Of a stretch of 25,358 nucleotides of DNA, positions 1 through 7,303 are shown in pieces. Every line of letters begins with the position of its first letter. Within the stretch, counting starts at the first letter, position 1. The notes beneath the pieces were generated by a model, which saw only the letters and a program-made list of their open reading frames with translations, was not told the DNA's origin and made no database searches. The translations under genes were made by a program, and so were the position numbers. Location: assembly GCA_947057505.1 (NCBI GenBank), contig CAMSEM010000008.1, forward strand, positions 1 to 25,358. The letters run 5' to 3'. Source of the DNA: an uncultured Clostridium sp. GTDB taxonomy: Bacteria > Bacillota > Clostridia > TANB77 > CAG-508.

Positions 1-44
1 TTTCCATGAGATAGTGTTTTTCCACAAATATCACATTTTGCCAT
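1..44 (-). CDS. rpmB: 50S ribosomal protein L28, N-terminal fragment
   Basis: Only the first 14 codons are inside the window, reading leftward off its edge. They give MAKCDICGKTLSHG, the typical start of bacterial L28, a small protein of the large ribosomal subunit. The CxxC pair (C4, C7) is the first half of the zinc ribbon found in the zinc-binding form of L28. A strong Shine-Dalgarno site (TAGGAGGTG on the minus strand, 52-60) sits just upstream, which fixes the start. The identification rests on a short peptide, but the sequence is very characteristic. Confidence 0.85.
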   Translation of the reverse strand, partial: MAKCDICGKTLSHG

Positions 45-89
45 TTAAATGCACCTCCTATATGCAAAAATTAAAATCGACTATTAATA

Positions 90-118
90 ACTATATCATA
101 ATTATGAAAAAAATACAA
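90..118 (-). promoter_or_regulatory. Sigma-A type promoter for rpmB
   Basis: On the minus strand: TTGTAT, a 17-nt spacer, then TATAGT, about 45 nt before the rpmB start codon. It is a good match to the vegetative consensus. The 319-bp gene-free stretch 45-363 holds this promoter and the opposing one at 164-192; I see nothing else in it. Confidence 0.55.
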
Positions 119-163
119 GGGTTTTTGAAAATAAAGTTTGGAAAATATGTAAATGCAGCATGC

Positions 164-192
164 TTGACAATAAAAAACAACTAACATATACT
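164..192 (+). promoter_or_regulatory. Consensus promoter upstream of the prepilin-leader pseudogene
   Basis: TTGACA (164-169), a 17-nt spacer and TATACT (187-192) form a near-perfect vegetative promoter. Transcription would start near 199, leaving a leader of about 165 nt before the ATG at 364. The paralogue at 25166 has the same arrangement (TTGATA, 17 nt, TATACT, then AAG, with a leader of about 160 nt), so promoter and long leader look like a conserved part of this gene family. Confidence 0.65.
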
Positions 193-363
193 AAGCGTAG
201 TAGCAACAAACATAGTACAACATGGAATTATATAAACTTTATACTGCGTTGTAAGAACATTTTATTGTATAACATTATTGATAGATATATAATAATAAAA
301 TAAATGAAAAAAGAATAAAACACTTGAATGAAGCAAAATAGACAAAGGAAAAGGGGAAAAATT

Positions 364-801
364 ATGAGAGAAAGAAATAAAAAAATTATACAAGAAAAAG
401 GTATTACTTTAATTGCACTAGTTGTAACAATTGTAGTACTTTTAGTTCTAGCAGGAGTAAGCATTGTAGTGCTATTTGGAGATAATGGAATTATTAAACA
501 AGCTAATGAAAGTAGCCTTCAAACCTAATAGCACTAAATATGCAACAAAATATGAAAATAATACAGAATATTATAACTGTGCTACTGTTTATAACGTTGG
601 TAAAACAGGCGATGCAACCAAGGAGGTATTTAATAAAGTTTCTTCTTATGCTTGGTTTCATGATGATTTAAGTTTTCCATTTTGGCAATCCCCTTTTTTA
701 CGCAAGTAGGGATAAATACTATAGTTAGGGGGATTTTTGCTTGTGCAGCATCTAATGGAGAAGCTAGTGATAATGGATTTAGGACAGTACTTGTGCCATA
801 G
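364..801 (+). pseudogene. Remnant of a prepilin-leader surface protein with C-type-lectin-like end
   Basis: Three pieces in different frames add up to a wrecked relative of the large protein at 17111-19258. Piece 1 (364-528) encodes a basic start and the hydrophobic leader GITLIALVVTIVVLLVLAG, then stops. Piece 2 (about 510-709, another frame) matches the region just before the C-terminal domain: STKYATKYENNTEYY and KTGDATKEV correspond to STEYATAYRGTSNRY and KTGDATKEV in the intact gene. Piece 3 (about 710-801, back in the first frame) gives ASNGEASDNGFRTVLVP, the conserved Gly-Phe-Arg end. Some 560 central residues are missing and there are two frame breaks, neither at a CGG codon, so this is true decay. 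ATG 364 is preferred over ATG 328 because AAGGGG lies just before it. Confidence 0.75.
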
Positions 802-874
802 TGATTTGAGTCTTGAAAAATTTTTATGAGGATTATTTAGAAATTTTTATAACTAATAAAAATACAAAAACTTA

Positions 875-903
875 TAGTCATTTTTATCATTTCTTGATAT
901 AAT
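875..903 (+). promoter_or_regulatory. Extended -10 promoter for the acyl-ACP thioesterase
   Basis: TATAAT at 898-903 is preceded by TG at 895-896, giving an extended -10 (TGATATAAT). A weak -35 (TAGTCA, 875-880) lies 17 nt upstream. The start codon at 943 is about 33 nt after the expected transcription start. Confidence 0.6.
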
Positions 904-942
904 ACTAAAGTATAAAAAATATCATAAAAAGAGGTATAAACA

Positions 943-1668
943 ATGGCTATTATAGAAAGAAAATATAGAATTGATATAGAACACGTTGGAAAAGATAGTG
1001 TATTAACCAACCGTGGAATTTTAAGTTTAATGGAAAGCATAGCTTGCCTTCATTCAGATATGGTTGGTTATGGAATTAATCAAATAGAGCAAACGCATCT
1101 TACTTGGGTACTATTACATTGGAAGGTAAAAGTGTTTAAAAGAGTGGGGTATGGAGCAGAGGTAACAGTAAAAACGTGGGCTAGTTACTCTAAACGTTTT
1201 TCTACACTTCGTGATTTTGAAATGTATGATGATGTAGGAAACCTAATTTGTATTGCAAGTTCTAAGTGGGCACTGATTGATATTAATACCAAAAGCATTA
1301 CAAAAATATCAGAAGAAATCATAGGAAAGTATGAGCCAGAACTAAAAAGTGTATTTGAAGTAGAAGACATCCCTAAAATAAAAATGCCAAACATAATAGG
1401 AGAGCCAGCATTTTCTTTTAAAGTACAAAGAAAAGATATTGATGTAAACAATCATATTCATAATACTTATTATTTAGACTATGCGTATGAAGCATTACCA
1501 CAAAATGTATATGAACAAAAAGAGGCAAACAAATTTGAAATTATGTATAAATCTGGTGCAAAACTAGGAAATGAGGTTGATTGTTACTACATAAATGAAG
1601 ATAAATCACACCTTGTAGTATTACAAGGTGTAGAAAAATTACATGCTATTGTTAAATTGGAATTTTAG
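943..1668 (+). CDS. Acyl-ACP thioesterase (FatA/FatB-type)
   Basis: This 241-aa protein matches the bacterial acyl-ACP thioesterase family, a double hotdog fold that hydrolyses acyl-ACP to free fatty acid and ACP and so ends fatty-acid elongation in the cytosol. The first hotdog domain occupies about residues 1-130 (RKYRIDIEHVGKD near the start, then the family-typical LTWVLLHWKVKV and VKTWASYSKRFSTLRDFEM). The second begins near residue 150 and carries KDIDVNNHIHNTYYLDY, where the D, N and H of DVNNHIHN correspond to the catalytic residues of the family. Length is normal. The ATG at 943 has AAGAGG upstream at 929-934. It stands alone, convergent with tcdA, with only 26 bp between the stop codons. 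Acyl-chain preference cannot be told from sequence. Confidence 0.88.
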   Translation: MAIIERKYRIDIEHVGKDSVLTNRGILSLMESIACLHSDMVGYGINQIEQTHLTWVLLHWKVKVFKRVGYGAEVTVKTWASYSKRFSTLRDFEMYDDVGNLICIASSKWALIDINTKSITKISEEIIGKYEPELKSVFEVEDIPKIKMPNIIGEPAFSFKVQRKDIDVNNHIHNTYYLDYAYEALPQNVYEQKEANKFEIMYKSGAKLGNEVDCYYINEDKSHLVVLQGVEKLHAIVKLEF

Positions 1669-1694
1669 TAAAAAATAAAAAGTACAATTTACGC

Positions 1695-2403
1695 TTAATT
1701 GTTACTATTTTCACATAAATCTTTAATGACTTCTCCAGCAAGAATAAGACCTGCACAAGAAGGAACGAAGCTAATACTTGCAGGGATTCTAGCAAAAGCA
1801 CTTTCTGTATTTACTCTTGAAGGTAGTTCTTTAGAATAAACTACTTTTAAATGTGAAATACCTCTGTTTTTTAACTCTTTTCTAATTACTTTAGCAAGCG
1901 GACATACAGAGGTTTTAGTGATATCTGTTACTTCAAATTTTGTTGGGTCTAATTTATTACCAGTACCCATAGAAGAAATAATAGGTATATGATGTAAAGT
2001 AGCCATTTCAATTAAACAAAGTTTAGAAGAAACAGAATCTATAGCATCTACTATGTAATCATAAGTGTTTGAAATTAGGTAAGAGGCATTTTCGCTATTA
2101 AAAAATTCCTGATAAGTTATAACTTGTGCAGAAGGATTAATTTTTAAAATTCTTTCTTTAGCCACCTCTACTTTTGCCCTTCCAACTGTAGTGGTATCTG
2201 CTATTAATTGTCTGTTAATATTTGTAATATCTACGGTATCATTATCAATTAAAACAATAGTACCAATACCGCATGCGTGCCAAAGCCTCTACTGCAAAAG
2301 AACCAACACCACCACAACCAAATACAGCAACTGTAGAATTTTTTAAAAGCTCTACAGATTGTTTTCCTATTAATAATTCTGTTCGAGAAAGCCAATTTTC
2401 CAT
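1695..2403 (-). CDS. tcdA: tRNA threonylcarbamoyladenosine dehydratase, +1 frameshift at CGG
   Basis: This is a ThiF/MoeB/HesA-type E1-like enzyme. TcdA uses ATP to cyclise t6A at position 37 of ANN-decoding tRNAs to ct6A. The start ATG (2403-2401) has a good AGGAG site. Codons 1-45 encode the Rossmann entry with GCGGVGS at residues 29-35. The frame then breaks at ATG CGG TAT (minus strand; CGG is 2271-2269). Skipping one nucleotide gives ALARM-GIGTIVLIDNDTVD and continues through NINRQLIADT and the TcdA-typical PLAKVIRKELKNRGISHLKV to a normal C-terminus. The span is 709 nt, which is 236 codons plus one nucleotide. Both halves are well conserved apart from this one nucleotide, so I list it as a gene rather than a pseudogene. 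Without the shift, translation would end after 52 codons. See the CGG finding. Confidence 0.85.
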
Positions 2404-2441
2404 ATATTTTACTCCTAAATTTATTTATTTTTATTATATTG

Positions 2442-2504
2442 GTATGTTATAATAAGTGTTAGAAAAGGAAACTACACACTCTAGAATTTCCTTTCATAAC
2501 ATAC
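2442..2504 (-). other. Long leader stem-loop upstream of tcdA
   Basis: Two nested arms pair: GTATGTTAT (2442-2450) with ATAACATAC (2496-2504), and AAAGGAAA (2464-2471) with TTTCCTTT (2487-2494). A competing 11-bp pairing exists between ATGTTATAATA (2444-2454) and TATTATAACAT further right, which overlaps the tcdA -10 box. The structure covers nearly the whole 5' leader of tcdA. It may stabilise or regulate the mRNA; I recognise no known riboswitch. Confidence 0.45.
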
Positions 2505-2506
2505 AT

Positions 2507-2536
2507 ATTATAACATCAATTAAAATTAACTGTCAA
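2507..2536 (-). promoter_or_regulatory. Consensus promoter for tcdA
   Basis: On the minus strand: TTGACA, an 18-nt spacer, then TATAAT, both hexamers perfect. The expected start of transcription is near 2500, leaving a leader of about 97 nt that is mostly the stem-loop at 2442-2504. Confidence 0.7.
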
Positions 2537-2567
2537 CAAAAAAACAAACAAAAATTTGCGAATATAC

Positions 2568-2595
2568 TTGCAATTTTTTTTTATTATGATAAAAT
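2568..2595 (+). promoter_or_regulatory. Promoter for ruvA
   Basis: TTGCAA (2568-2573), a 16-nt spacer and TAAAAT (2590-2595). The match is moderate, but the position is right for a transcript entering the short ORF at 2620 and ruvA. Confidence 0.45.
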
Positions 2596-2619
2596 AAGAA
2601 AAACATAAGAAGGGAGTGC

Positions 2620-2655
2620 ATGGTTAAGCTAGCTATATCATGCAAGAAAAAATGA
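2620..2655 (+). CDS. Possible 11-codon leader peptide coupled to ruvA
   Basis: The strong Shine-Dalgarno-like AAGGGAG (2610-2616) is followed by ATG 2620, which opens an 11-codon frame (MVKLAISCKKK). Its TGA stop overlaps the ruvA ATG at 2652 as ATGA. The ruvA starts themselves (2640 or 2652) have no ribosome-binding site at a usable distance. Reading the short frame and re-starting at ATGA would explain how ruvA is translated. The spacing of 3 nt between GGGAG and ATG is short, so this remains tentative. Confidence 0.3.
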   Translation: MVKLAISCKKK

Positions 2656-3269
2656 TAGCATATATTAAAGGAAATTTAGAAATAAAAACAAAGCAATATA
2701 TTGTAATAGAAGTAGCAGGTATTGGCTATAAAATTTTTATGTCAGAAAGCGCTATTCAAAAGGTTGGAGAAATAGGACAAACAGTTAAAATTCATACCTA
2801 TATGAAAGTTAGAGAAGATGATGTTAGCTTATATGGATTTATTACCAATGAAGAATTACGTATGTTTGAGCTACTACTTGGTGTTAGTGGAATAGGAGCA
2901 AAAAGTGCACTTACTATTTTATCTAATGTTACACCATCTAGTTTTGCTCTGGCCGTTATTACAAGTGATGTTAATATATTAAAAAAATTATCAGGTATTG
3001 GTCCAAAAACGGCGCAAAGGGTTATTTTAGAGCTAAAAGATAAACTAAAGAAAGAACAAGAACTAATAGGAAAAGACAAAAAAGAGCAAACAACTTTTGA
3101 ACAAGGCATGGCAGATGATGAAAAAATAGCAGAGGCAATCAGTGCACTTCAAGTTTTAGGCTATACTAGAAAAGAAATAGCAGATGCATTAGCTAATGTA
3201 AACATGGCATCTTTAACACTAGAAGAAATTATAAAACAAGGCTTAGGAAACTTAGCTAAAAGTTTATAA
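2652..3269 (+). CDS. ruvA: Holliday junction branch migration protein RuvA
   Basis: RuvA tetramers clamp a Holliday junction and load the RuvB motor for branch migration. The protein shows the usual three parts: an N-terminal OB fold starting MIAYIKGNLE, two helix-hairpin-helix motifs (VSGIGAKSALTIL and LSGIGPKTAQRVILELK), and after a charged linker a C-terminal domain III (AISALQVLGYTRKEIADAL) that contacts RuvB. At 205 aa it is normal in length. I prefer ATG 2652 because the family starts at MIxYxKG; ATG 2640 would add four residues. Neither has a close ribosome-binding site (see the short ORF at 2620). The usual partner ruvB does not follow; rarA does, 138 bp on. Confidence 0.95.
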   Translation: MIAYIKGNLEIKTKQYIVIEVAGIGYKIFMSESAIQKVGEIGQTVKIHTYMKVREDDVSLYGFITNEELRMFELLLGVSGIGAKSALTILSNVTPSSFALAVITSDVNILKKLSGIGPKTAQRVILELKDKLKKEQELIGKDKKEQTTFEQGMADDEKIAEAISALQVLGYTRKEIADALANVNMASLTLEEIIKQGLGNLAKSL

Positions 3270-3299
3270 AAATATATTACTAAGTATTCAAAGTATATT

Positions 3300-3335
3300 G
3301 CTATTTCAATTCTAATTTATAATGATTGAAATAGC
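3300..3335 (+). other. Stem-loop between ruvA and rarA
   Basis: A perfect 11-bp inverted repeat, GCTATTTCAAT (3300-3310) and ATTGAAATAGC (3325-3335), with a 14-nt loop. No T-tract follows, so it is not a standard intrinsic terminator. It could protect the 3' end of the ruvA mRNA or be a weak terminator. Confidence 0.4.
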
Positions 3336-3407
3336 CTAAGAATCTTACCCAAAAATGTAATATATATATTTAGTGAAAAATAAAACAATTAACAAGGAGA
3401 CTAACAT

Positions 3408-4650
3408 ATGGACTTAAATAAACCACTTGCCTATCGTATGGCACCCAAAAAATTAGAAGAATATATTGGGCAAGAGCACATTTTAGGAAAAGACAAAATT
3501 TTGTATAGAACCGTAAAAGCAGATAGGCTCTCTAGCATTATTCTTTGGGGACCACCAGGGTGTGGCAAAACCTCACTTGCTAGAGTTATTAGTAATACTA
3601 CCAAATATAAATTTTTAAAAATTAATGCAGTAACTTCTGGAATTGCAGATATAAAGCAAGCAATTGAAACAGCACAAAATGTGTTACTAAATCCATCTGG
3701 AAAATGTATTTTGTTTATAGATGAAATTCATCGCTTTAATAAGTTACAACAAGATGCACTTTTACCATATGTTGAAAATGGTACTGTTATTTTAATTGGA
3801 GCAACCACAGAAAATCCTTATTTTGAAGTTAATAAAGCGCTTATTTCAAGGTCTATGGTATTTCATCTAAACCCATTAACAGAAAAAGATATTTTTCAAG
3901 CATTAAAAAGATCTTTGACTGCTGAAGAGGGGCTTGGTAGCTATCACATTCAAATAGAAGAAGACACCTTAAGAAAAATTGCACAGACCTCTAATGGAGA
4001 TGTTAGAACTGCTTTAAATGGGCTAGAGGTAGCTGTACTTACTACCAAAATGGATAGTAATGGAGTAATTACTATTACAAACGAAATTGCGAAAGAATGT
4101 GTACAAACTAGAAAAGCCGTATTTGATAAAAATGGAGATAGCCATTATGATAATATTAGTGCTTTTATTAAATCATTACGTGGAAGTGATCCAGATGCAG
4201 CACTTTTTTATTTAGCAAGGGCTTTAAATGCAGGAGAAGATCCTGTTTTTATGGCAAGAAGAATTGTAATTAGTGCAGCAGAAGATGTAGGCATGGCAAA
4301 CCCAAATGCTTTAGTAATAGCAACTTCATGCATGCAAGCAGTAACCATGGTAGGGATGCCAGAAGCAAGAATTATTTTAGCAGAAGCGGCAGTATATATA
4401 GCAACATCTAAAAAATCAAATGCAGCATATTTAGGAATAAATAGAGCCCTGCAAGATGTGGCTAATAAAGACACAGGTACCATACCAATGCATATTAGAA
4501 ATGCACCTGTTGAGCGGAATGGCAAAAGAAGGCTATGGTGTAGGCTATAAATATCCACATGACTATCCAGGACATGTAGTAGAGCAACAATACTTGCCAG
4601 ATAAAATGCTTGGAACTAAGTATTATATAAAAGATGATACAGTAGAATAA
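3408..4650 (+). CDS. rarA: Replication-associated recombination protein RarA (MgsA), +1 frameshift at CGG
   Basis: RarA is an AAA+ ATPase related to clamp-loader subunits and RuvB that acts at stalled replication forks. Visible motifs are Walker A GPPGCGKT (residues 48-55), the family-typical FLKINAVTSGIADIK, Walker B ILFIDEIHRFN (D105, E106), sensor 1 LIGATTENP and the arginine finger in ALISRSM. The C-terminal tetramerisation part follows. In the zero frame the protein stops at 380 aa after NAPVER. The CGG at 4515-4517 is codon 370. A one-nucleotide skip gives NAPVE-GMAKEGYGVGYKYPHD and on to YLPDKMLGTKYY, the normal end of the family. The span of 1243 nt is 414 codons plus one. The start ATG 3408 has CAAGGAGA upstream. 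Both halves are well conserved, so I treat it as one functional gene. Confidence 0.88.
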
Positions 4651-4667
4651 AGTGTTACTTATACAAT

Positions 4668-4697
4668 AAAAAGAGTATCTTTATAGATACTCTTTTT
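4668..4697. terminator. Bidirectional intrinsic terminator
   Basis: A 13-bp perfect stem, AAAAAGAGTATCT (4668-4680) and AGATACTCTTTTT (4685-4697), with a 4-nt loop and A/T tracts on both sides. It lies between the convergent rarA and slipin genes and can serve both. Confidence 0.85.
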
Positions 4698-4753
4698 ATA
4701 TAAGCAAGAATAAATAAAATAATGATTTATTCTCTACTCAATTTAATATTAAA

Positions 4754-5662
4754 TTAATCTTTTTTCTTATCTTTTACTATTTCAGAAATAGCGCCTAAAG
4801 AACTTAAAGCTTTGGTTGCTTCAAAAGGAATAAATACTTTATTAGCTTCCCCATTAGCAACTTCTTTTAATGCTTCTAATGATTTTAATTGAACTAACTT
4901 GTCATCTGGATTTGCCTTCATCATAGCATCATAAACCATATGTATTTCTTGGGCTTTAGCTTCAGCCACTTTTTTAATAGCTTCAGCCTCACCAGCGGCT
5001 CTTCTAATTTTAGATTCTTTATCAGCCTCAGCCTCTAAAATAGCTGCTTCTTTTTTACCTTCTGCAAGAGTAATTGCAGATTGTCTTTCACCTTCTGCTT
5101 GTAAAATTAAAGCTCTTTTATTTCTCTCTGCATTCATTTGTTTTTCCATTGCATCACGAATGTCAGCAGGTGGAGTAATATCTTTAATTTCTACTCTGTC
5201 TACTTTACAACCCCATTGATCTGTTGCTTCATCTAAAATAACTCTTAAACGGTCATTGATAGCATCTCTTGAACTAAATGTGTCATCTAAGTCCATTTTA
5301 CCAACAATATCACGAATAGTAGTAATTGCTAGGTATTCAATACCTTTCTTTAAATTTTGAATTTCATAAACTGCTTTTGCAGGGTCTGTAATTTTGTAGA
5401 ATACTACAGTATCAATTGTAATAGTAACATTATCTTGTGTAATAACACCTTGTGGTGGAATATCCATAGTTTGTTGCTTTAAGCTAACTACACTACGAAC
5501 ATGATCAACAAAAGGAATGATAATAGTTAAGCCAGCATCAGCCACTTTGTGGAATTTACCAAGCCTTTCTATAATATACACTTCAGATTGTTTTACAATT
5601 TTAATAGTATTAAATGCAATAATTAAAATAATAACTAATAGTACTAATAAAACCCATAACAT
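4754..5662 (-). CDS. SPFH-domain slipin/paraslipin (QmcA-like membrane protein)
   Basis: This 302-aa protein begins with a single membrane segment (MLWVLLVLLVIILIIAF, residues 1-17). An SPFH/band-7 domain follows (VKQSEVYIIERLGKFHKVADAG, then DIPPQGVITQDNVTITID and GKMDLDDTFSSRD). After that comes a long Ala/Glu/Lys-rich coiled coil (about residues 185-260) and a short tail. Proteins of this type form large oligomeric membrane rings or microdomains and are commonly paired with NfeD, as here: the NfeD gene lies 51 bp upstream on the same strand, so the two probably form an operon. The start is supported by AAAGGAGGAATTTTT before the ATG. The exact client process is not known from sequence. Confidence 0.9.
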   Translation of the reverse strand: MLWVLLVLLVIILIIAFNTIKIVKQSEVYIIERLGKFHKVADAGLTIIIPFVDHVRSVVSLKQQTMDIPPQGVITQDNVTITIDTVVFYKITDPAKAVYEIQNLKKGIEYLAITTIRDIVGKMDLDDTFSSRDAINDRLRVILDEATDQWGCKVDRVEIKDITPPADIRDAMEKQMNAERNKRALILQAEGERQSAITLAEGKKEAAILEAEADKESKIRRAAGEAEAIKKVAEAKAQEIHMVYDAMMKANPDDKLVQLKSLEALKEVANGEANKVFIPFEATKALSSLGAISEIVKDKKKD

Positions 5663-5713
5663 AAAAATTCCTCCTTTTAATTTAAAAATATATATTAAAA
5701 TATTAATAACAAA

Positions 5714-6181
5714 TTAAACTTTTGCTTCTTCTTTTTCAGCATTTGAAATATGTAATCTATCAGTTGTAACAACTGCTTTTACACCATCAATTTTTAAAAT
5801 AAATACTTCTGTATCTTTTTTTATGATTTCATTAGCTTCACATTTTGCAGACCAAACTTGACCATCTACCTTAATTTGACCAGTACCTAAAGTAGGGTTA
5901 ATATCTTGTAAAACAATTGCTTTTTTGTTTACAATGGCAAAGGCATTTGTTACAATAGTTTTATCCTTTTTGGTAAATTTTTTAACAAGAGGTCTAGTAA
6001 ATAGAATAAACAAAGTAGAAGTTAATACAAATACTGTAGTTTGTATTATAATATTATCTGTTATAAAACTGGTAAGCATAGCACATAAACTGCCAAGTCC
6101 TAACCAAAAAATTAAAAATCCTACAGTTATAATTTCGGCAATCATAAAAATACCAGCTAAAATCAACCAAACATACCACAT
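5714..6181 (-). CDS. NfeD-like membrane protein (short form)
   Basis: This 155-aa protein has three or four hydrophobic segments in its first ~80 residues (WYVWLILAGIFMIAEIITVG, LGLGSLCAMLTSFI, IIQTTVFVLTSTLFILF). A soluble C-terminal OB-fold domain follows (KAIVLQDINPTLGTGQIKVDGQVWSAKCE). It lacks the N-terminal ClpP-like protease of long NfeD forms. Short NfeD proteins act with slipins, and the slipin gene follows directly. GGAGG sits 9 nt before the ATG. The operon runs nfeD then slipin. Confidence 0.87.
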   Translation of the reverse strand: MWYVWLILAGIFMIAEIITVGFLIFWLGLGSLCAMLTSFITDNIIIQTTVFVLTSTLFILFTRPLVKKFTKKDKTIVTNAFAIVNKKAIVLQDINPTLGTGQIKVDGQVWSAKCEANEIIKKDTEVFILKIDGVKAVVTTDRLHISNAEKEEAKV

Positions 6182-6348
6182 AATAGGGTACCTCCAAACT
6201 TATTATTAAAATATTTTTCAACATATTTATTATACTATATTCTTTATAAAAAAGGAATATGTTTCAAGAAATTTGTCGAATAAATGTTACTATTTATAGG
6301 ATAAGAATCAAAATATTCATAAAAATACTATATTTTTATGGCAAAAAA

Positions 6349-6357
6349 TGTTATACT
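6349..6357 (+). promoter_or_regulatory. Extended -10 element for the J-domain gene
   Basis: TG at 6349-6350, one base, then TATACT (6352-6357) form an extended -10 with no clear -35. Transcription would begin near 6364, downstream of the ATG at 6259. This argues that translation starts at 6376 or 6388 and not at the far upstream ATG. Confidence 0.45.
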
Positions 6358-6387
6358 AAAAAAGAAGAAAATAAAATGAGGAAAAAA

Positions 6388-7077
6388 ATGAAAACATTAT
6401 ATGAAATATTAGAGGTAAGTGAAAATGCCTCACAAGAAATAATAGAAAAAGCATATAGAGTATTAGCAAAAAAGTATCATCCAGATTTACAACCACAAGA
6501 AAAAAAGCAAGATGCAGAACAAAAAATGAAAATGCTAAATGAAGCATATAGTATTTTAAGCAATACTATCAAAAGAAAATCATATGATGAGAAATTGCAA
6601 GAGCAAAGAAAACAAGAAATAAATTTCTACTATGAAAATACCTTAAATAAACCAGAAATAAAAAAGCAACAATATCAAACAACAGCAGAAAATCAAAATA
6701 ATAAAGAAGATATAAAAGGTAAGCAAGAAGAAAAAAAGGCTAGAGAAGAAAAAATAGAAAAACAGAAAAAGTATGAGCAAGAAATACAGGAAAATATGCA
6801 AGCACAATATGAGCAAAAATACCAACAGGCTTATGAAGGGTATTTAAGAAGTTTAGGTTATAAAATAAAGTATAAATGGACATGGGAAAATTACAAAGAC
6901 TTTATGATTACTATTTTAATTATTATTGCAATTGGTGTATTTTTTTGGTTCTTACCACCAACACATAACATGATAGTGGAGTTTTACGAGTCAAATCCAA
7001 TTATTAAAACAATAGCAGATGTAATTGGTAATATATTTTTAGGCATTTGGAATGCTATTTGCTCTATTTTTAGGTAA
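6388..7077 (+). CDS. Membrane-anchored J-domain (DnaJ-like) protein
   Basis: The N-terminus is a J domain (MKTLYEILEVSENASQEII, with the HPD triad at residues 31-33), which stimulates DnaK ATPase. It is followed by about 100 residues rich in K, E and Q that should form a charged coiled coil, then hydrophobic segments near residues 172-190 (ITILIIIAIGVFFWFL) and 205-228. The G/F region and zinc fingers of true DnaJ are absent, so this is a specialised J protein that would recruit DnaK to the membrane. I chose ATG 6388 because GAGG lies 6 nt upstream; ATG 6376 is possible. The open frame extends up to ATG 6259, but the upstream residues are unlike a J domain and lie before the likely promoter. 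It is a single gene, divergent from nfeD. Confidence 0.8.
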   Translation: MKTLYEILEVSENASQEIIEKAYRVLAKKYHPDLQPQEKKQDAEQKMKMLNEAYSILSNTIKRKSYDEKLQEQRKQEINFYYENTLNKPEIKKQQYQTTAENQNNKEDIKGKQEEKKAREEKIEKQKKYEQEIQENMQAQYEQKYQQAYEGYLRSLGYKIKYKWTWENYKDFMITILIIIAIGVFFWFLPPTHNMIVEFYESNPIIKTIADVIGNIFLGIWNAICSIFR

Positions 7078-7144
7078 ACACTTAGTTACTTATAGATTCT
7101 TGTAATATAGTAATTTTTCCTCTACGCCATGGACGCTCATGCTA

Positions 7145-7174
7145 TTTTAATTTTGCTTAATAGCAAAATTAAAA
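7145..7174. other. Perfect 12-bp inverted repeat
   Basis: TTTTAATTTTGC (7145-7156) and GCAAAATTAAAA (7163-7174) with a 6-nt loop. It follows the J-domain gene. The arms end in runs of T or A, so on either strand it could act as a weak terminator, although no further T-tract follows. The 671-bp gene-free stretch 7078-7748 otherwise holds the pheST promoter and T-box leader; I see nothing in 7175-7268. Confidence 0.4.
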
Positions 7175-7268
7175 CACCTTACTACTCTTACAAAATTCTA
7201 TATCACAAAGATTTTGACTTGAAGCTACTAAATAATTAAATTTTTAGGTAAAAAATCAAAAGCATCTC

Positions 7269-7297
7269 TTGATTTTAGTAAAAAAAAATGCTAGAAT
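7269..7297 (+). promoter_or_regulatory. Promoter of the T-box-pheST operon
   Basis: TTGATT (7269-7274), a 17-nt spacer and TAGAAT (7292-7297). Transcription would start near 7304, which gives a T-box leader of about 345 nt up to the terminator, a normal size. Confidence 0.6.
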
Positions 7298-7303
7298 AGA
7301 TAA

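Noticed and set aside
700..725. A fourth CGG-type frameshift in the prepilin-leader remnant
   Set aside because: There is no CGG near either frame break, and the gene also has a large deletion, so this is true degeneration.
6259..6387. N-terminal extension of the J-domain protein from ATG 6259
   Set aside because: The likely promoter is at 6349-6357, inside this stretch, and the residues are not conserved with J proteins.
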